A DNA stretch of 8,542 nt from an uncultured Victivallales bacterium (lineage in GTDB: Bacteria > Verrucomicrobiota > Lentisphaeria > Oligosphaerales > JAFGRS01), in NCBI GenBank assembly GCA_903834675.1, contig CAILKC010000081.1:1-8542 (forward strand), given 5' to 3'. The first letter of the stretch is position 1; every line of letters starts with the position of its first letter. A model generated the notes under the pieces. The model worked only from the letters and a program-made list of their open reading frames with translations. It was not told the DNA's origin and made no database searches. Shown here piece after piece: positions 6,413 to 8,542 of the stretch. Position numbers and translations under genes: made by a program.

Positions 6413-8277
6413 GGGATACCGACCACGACGATACCATTCCTCATTCGAGGTTGTACATCCTCGGGGTTCTGATGATTGGCGCCATGGTATTGGTACTGGC
6501 GCGTCTGTGGCAGGTGCAACTGCGGCACGGCACGGAGCACAGCCGCGCCACGGTGCGACAGAGCGTCCGTCCCATCCGTCTGAACGCGGTTCGCGGGCGG
6601 ATATTTGCGGCCGGGGGCGAGGTGCTGGTCGACAACCGGGCGCGGTTCGATGCGGTGTATCACCTGGCGGAGATGCGGCAGCCTGGGAAGAGTTCCAACA
6701 CCGTCCGTTACCTACTGAATCAGACCGCGCTTCTGGCTGGGCGGCTGGGGCGGCCGATGGTGCTTACCGAGGAGGAGATCCAGCGGCATCTGCGGGTGTT
6801 GCCGGCTCTGCCGATGACGGTGTTCGCTGGGCTGGATGAGCGCGAACAGGCCATTCTGGCCGAGCTGATGCCGCCACTGCCGGGGTTGGAGATCAGCACG
6901 CGGGCCGAGCGGGAGTACCCCCGGCCGGGGGTGGCCAGTCATGTGCTGGGGCATACGGGCCGGCAGCAACCGGAAACCACCGCGGAGATGAGCCAGTACC
7001 TGCGCTTCTACGCTCGTCCTGAGCTGCGAGGGTGGGCCGGATTGGAGCGGCAGTACGATGCTGAACTGGCGGGGGTCGCGGGCTCGCGGCTGGTACGGGT
7101 CAGCGCCTTGGGATATGTGCATGACGAGATTGGCACGGCGATCCCCTCACAGAATGGTTACGACCTGGTCCTGACCCTCGATCTGAGGGCCCAGATGGCA
7201 GCGGAGCGGGTGTTGGACGCGCCGGGTTACGAGGGGGCATTGGTGCTGGTGGCGGTAGACACGGGCGCCGTGCTGGCCATGGCCTCGGTACCGGGCTTCG
7301 ACCTGTCTCGGGTTGATTCTGCCCAGCGCGATTCCGCCTACTACTCGAGTCTGCTGGGGGACAAGGAGCACAAGCCTCTGCTGAACCGGGCGATGAACAC
7401 CTACACTCCGGGCTCGATTCTGAAGCCGTTGATTGCGTTGGCGGCTCTGGATGCCGGCGTCTTGCAGCCGGAGGCGCTCTATGACTGTGTGGGGGCGTTC
7501 CAGCTTGGGCCCGAGGCGTACGTTCGGTGCTGGAATCGGACGGGTCACGGGCCGCTGGACCTAGTGCATGCGATTGAGGGTTCGTGCAATCCGTACTTTA
7601 TCGCGGCCGGTATGGCGGCGGGGCTGGACCGGATTGAGCCGATGCTGGCGGGGGCGGGGATAGGGGTGAGGCCGGGGCTGGACCTGCCGCCGCAGCAGCC
7701 TGAGCGGGCCGAGTGTGGCATCTGTCCTTCGCGCGACTACTTGCTGGAGCGATCGCACGGTCGGCGCAAGTGGATTGCCGCGGACACGGCCTTCCTATCG
7801 ATCGGCCAGGGCGTGATCGGGATCACGCCCATGCATGCGGCGTTGTACGTCGCGGCCATTGCGAACGGCGGGAGTGTCTATCGGCCCTTTCTGGTGCGTT
7901 CCGTGCGTCGGGCAGATGGTCGTGAGGTGCGTGCCGCGGTTCCCGTCATCGACAGCCGACTGCCGGTGCAAGCCGAGCCTCTGGAGCTGGTGCGGCAGGG
8001 CATGTACGAGGTGGTCAACGGGTCGAAAGGCACGGGTCGGAACGCCCACAATAGCGTGATCTCTCTGGCTGGCAAGACGGGCACGGCCGAGGTGGAGGCA
8101 GGGGAAGACCGCCACCATGACACCTGGTTCATCGGCTTCGGGCCGGTGGAAGACCCGCGCTATGCGCTGGCCGTGCTGGTGGAGCACGGCGAGAGTGGGG
8201 GACGCACGGCAGCGCTGTTGGCGGGGCGGTTCTTTGAGCACTGGCTGGGGCCGGGCCGCGCGCCCGAGGCGCCATGA
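6409..8277 (+). CDS. mrdA: Peptidoglycan D,D-transpeptidase PBP2 (class B penicillin-binding protein)
   Basis: A 622-residue class B PBP that cross-links peptidoglycan during cell elongation, partnered with RodA and MreC/MreD. One N-terminal membrane helix (about 15-36) is followed by the pedestal domain, with the conserved REYPRPGVASHVLGHTG stretch and GLERQYDAELAG. The transpeptidase domain is complete: S336-I-L-K339 (active-site serine and lysine), S392-C-N394, and K556-T-G558. Between the first two motifs, D359/C360, C374, H380 and C393 match the spacing of the zinc site described in Acinetobacter PBP2, with Cys instead of Asp at 374. A CxxC pair (C436, C439) lies just before the conserved PSRDY segment. 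The length is normal for PBP2, and all catalytic residues are present, so it should be active. FtsI-type is the alternative, but the MreD neighbour and the zinc-site pattern favour PBP2. The stop at 8275-8277 is embedded in ATGATAA. Confidence 0.92.
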   Translation: MRDTDHDDTIPHSRLYILGVLMIGAMVLVLARLWQVQLRHGTEHSRATVRQSVRPIRLNAVRGRIFAAGGEVLVDNRARFDAVYHLAEMRQPGKSSNTVRYLLNQTALLAGRLGRPMVLTEEEIQRHLRVLPALPMTVFAGLDEREQAILAELMPPLPGLEISTRAEREYPRPGVASHVLGHTGRQQPETTAEMSQYLRFYARPELRGWAGLERQYDAELAGVAGSRLVRVSALGYVHDEIGTAIPSQNGYDLVLTLDLRAQMAAERVLDAPGYEGALVLVAVDTGAVLAMASVPGFDLSRVDSAQRDSAYYSSLLGDKEHKPLLNRAMNTYTPGSILKPLIALAALDAGVLQPEALYDCVGAFQLGPEAYVRCWNRTGHGPLDLVHAIEGSCNPYFIAAGMAAGLDRIEPMLAGAGIGVRPGLDLPPQQPERAECGICPSRDYLLERSHGRRKWIAADTAFLSIGQGVIGITPMHAALYVAAIANGGSVYRPFLVRSVRRADGREVRAAVPVIDSRLPVQAEPLELVRQGMYEVVNGSKGTGRNAHNSVISLAGKTGTAEVEAGEDRHHDTWFIGFGPVEDPRYALAVLVEHGESGGRTAALLAGRFFEHWLGPGRAPEAP

Positions 8278-8342
8278 TAAGCAGGCGGATTGGAGATGCG
8301 GCCGTGGCTCGCCACTGCGCCTGCGGTCCGCCGCGGCGGTAA
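8274..8342 (+). other. Short ORF overlapping the PBP2 stop, possible stump of an interrupted gene
   Basis: ATG 8274 overlaps the PBP2 stop as ATGA, the same coupling used at 3667 and 6409. It opens a 22-codon frame (MISRRIGDAAVARHCACGPPRR) that stops at 8340-8342, inside the intron relic. It could be the start of the next operon gene (rodA is the expected neighbour of a PBP2 gene) cut off by intron insertion, or simply chance. It is too short to recognise any family. Confidence 0.2.
8281..8324 (+). other. Hairpin just after the PBP2 gene
   Basis: GCAGGCG (8281-8287) pairs perfectly with CGCCTGC (8318-8324). The loop contains a second stem, GTGG (8304-8307) with CCAC (8312-8315), around loop CTCG. 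A 12-bp perfect palindrome, CCGCCGCGGCGG, follows at 8328-8339. It begins 3 bases after the PBP2 stop. No U-tract follows. It may be a transcript end structure, a domain IV stem of the intron, or an intron target hairpin. Confidence 0.35.
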
Positions 8343-8355
8343 ACCACCAACCGGA

Positions 8356-8388
8356 GAGCCGGATGCGGGAAAGCCGCCCGTCCGGTTC
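8356..8388 (+). ncRNA. Group II intron domain V (catalytic core)
   Basis: The lower helix pairs GAGCCGGAT (8356-8364) with GTCCGGTTC (8380-8388) over 9 bp, including the usual G-U at the catalytic triad. The triad AGC is intact at 8357-8359. A two-base bulge, CC, lies at 8378-8379. The upper helix GCGG (8365-8368) pairs with CCGC (8374-8377), closing loop GAAAG. The total is 33 bases; the usual form has 34, with a 5-bp upper helix and a GAAA tetraloop. One base therefore appears lost at the loop, which may weaken tetraloop docking. Confidence 0.88.
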
Positions 8389-8432
8389 GGAGGGATGGGC
8401 AGGGCAACTCAATGCCCGGTCCCTACCCCTAT
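8389..8432 (+). ncRNA. Group II intron domain VI with branch-point A and 3' splice end
   Basis: AGGGA (8391-8395) pairs with TCCCT (8420-8424), and inside it GGGCA (8397-8401) pairs with TGCCC (8413-8417). The unpaired A8425 after TCCCT is in the place of the bulged branch-point adenosine. The intron would end at about 8432 (AT) if the usual 7 bases separate the branch A from the splice site. The flanking CCCTACCCCTAT is typical of bacterial intron 3' ends. Confidence 0.75.
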
Positions 8433-8444
8433 CACCCTCGTGCA

Positions 8445-8472
8445 TTGAAGCCGCCGCGCACTATCGTATAGG
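8445..8472 (+). promoter_or_regulatory. Possible promoter downstream of the intron relic
   Basis: TTGAAG (8445-8450) and TATAGG (8467-8472) are separated by 16 bases, each matching the sigma-70 consensus at 4 of 6 positions. It would start transcription about 40 bases before the probable start codon at 8519. The evidence is modest; in GC-rich DNA such pairs also arise by chance. Confidence 0.3.
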
Positions 8473-8507
8473 TACGCATGATGCCTTTGCTTCCACCCAT
8501 GACCCCC

Positions 8508-8512
8508 AGGGG
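8508..8512 (+). promoter_or_regulatory. Shine-Dalgarno of the gene starting at 8519
   Basis: AGGGG ends 6 bases before ATG 8519, a good sequence at a good distance and better than the sites before the DUF58 and BatA-like genes. Confidence 0.45.
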
Positions 8513-8518
8513 TACACC

Positions 8519-8542
8519 ATGAGAACTCTCAGAACCACCATC
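8519..8542 (+). CDS. Start of an unidentified gene (cut by the window edge)
   Basis: ATG 8519 opens a frame running off the window after eight codons, reading MRTLRTTI. The well-placed AGGGG and the possible promoter upstream support a real start. Two basic residues near the N-terminus would suit a signal peptide, but too little is visible to say. It uses two AGA arginine codons in eight, unlike the CGN-rich genes upstream, which hints at a different origin or simply an A-rich start. No function can be given. Confidence 0.4.

Larger units (their letters stand above)
8331..8432 (+). mobile_element. Group II intron 3' fragment (end of domain IV, domains V and VI), no reverse transcriptase
   Basis: The stretch ends with the recognisable domain V and domain VI of a bacterial group II intron, a self-splicing ribozyme and retroelement. 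The lead-in before domain V (GGCGGTAAACCACCAACC, 8335-8352) looks like the usual end of domain IV. Its frame reads GGKPPTGEPDAGKPPVRFG, a peptide I recall as a common false translation of such intron ends. Nothing resembling domain I, the 5' GTGYG end, or an intron-encoded reverse transcriptase/maturase exists elsewhere in the window. The coding sequence before it is an intact PBP2 gene. It is therefore a 5'-truncated relic, unless the left limit hides a short ORF-less intron, which the 55 bases between 8277 and the lead-in do not allow. The exact left edge is uncertain. Confidence 0.85.

Noticed and set aside
6084..6839. 251-residue plus-strand frame across the mreD-like/PBP2 junction
   Set aside because: It is an Arg/Gly/Trp-rich low-complexity translation. 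It conflicts with two better-supported genes joined by an ATGA overlap.
8281..8339. Rho-independent terminator after PBP2
   Set aside because: The stems are strong but no run of T follows. The palindrome also merges into the intron relic, so I list it only as a hairpin.

Overview
The window is GC-rich bacterial chromosomal DNA. It has one tRNA gene on the minus strand and a long co-directional plus-strand gene run. The set is DUF58 protein, BatA-type VWA protein, VWA/glutamine-amidotransferase-like membrane protein, MreD-like protein and class B PBP2. Combined with strong G/C third-position bias, this suggests a Gram-negative lineage such as the PVC group (Verrucomicrobiota, Kiritimatiellota, Lentisphaerota or Planctomycetota). 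That placement is inference from gene families and composition only; no marker gene here settles it.

Layout: 1-228 holds no convincing gene, only a small GC-rich hairpin. 229-305 (minus) is tRNA-Val(CAC) with an encoded CCA end. 306-493 is a divergent intergenic region. 494-1393 encodes a soluble DUF58 protein with a VWA metal site. A 126-bp gap with two mutually exclusive hairpins separates it from 1520-3670, a BatA-like protein (N-terminal membrane domain, VWA, GATase-like fold, C-terminal membrane helix). 3667-5883 is a second membrane VWA/GATase-like protein, 5903-6412 a MreD-like membrane protein, and 6409-8277 a PBP2-type transpeptidase. From 3667 onward the genes overlap or nearly touch (ATGA overlaps at 3667 and 6409, 19 bp between 5883 and 5903), so they are probably one translationally coupled operon.

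The DUF58 and VWA proteins resemble the MoxR/Bat (aerotolerance) modules, usually thought to be chaperone- or envelope-related. MreD and PBP2 belong to the lateral cell-wall elongation machinery (elongasome). Their fusion into one transcription unit suggests the Bat-like proteins act on the cell envelope or on wall-synthesis complexes. No moxR lies next to the DUF58 gene and no rodA follows PBP2.

The PBP2 operon ends at a group II intron relic. Domain V (8356-8388) and domain VI (8389-about 8432) are recognisable, with catalytic triad, two-base bulge and branch-point A, but there is no reverse transcriptase or 5' intron half in the window. The intron scar is followed by a possible promoter and, at 8519, the first eight codons of a probable next gene with a good ribosome binding site.
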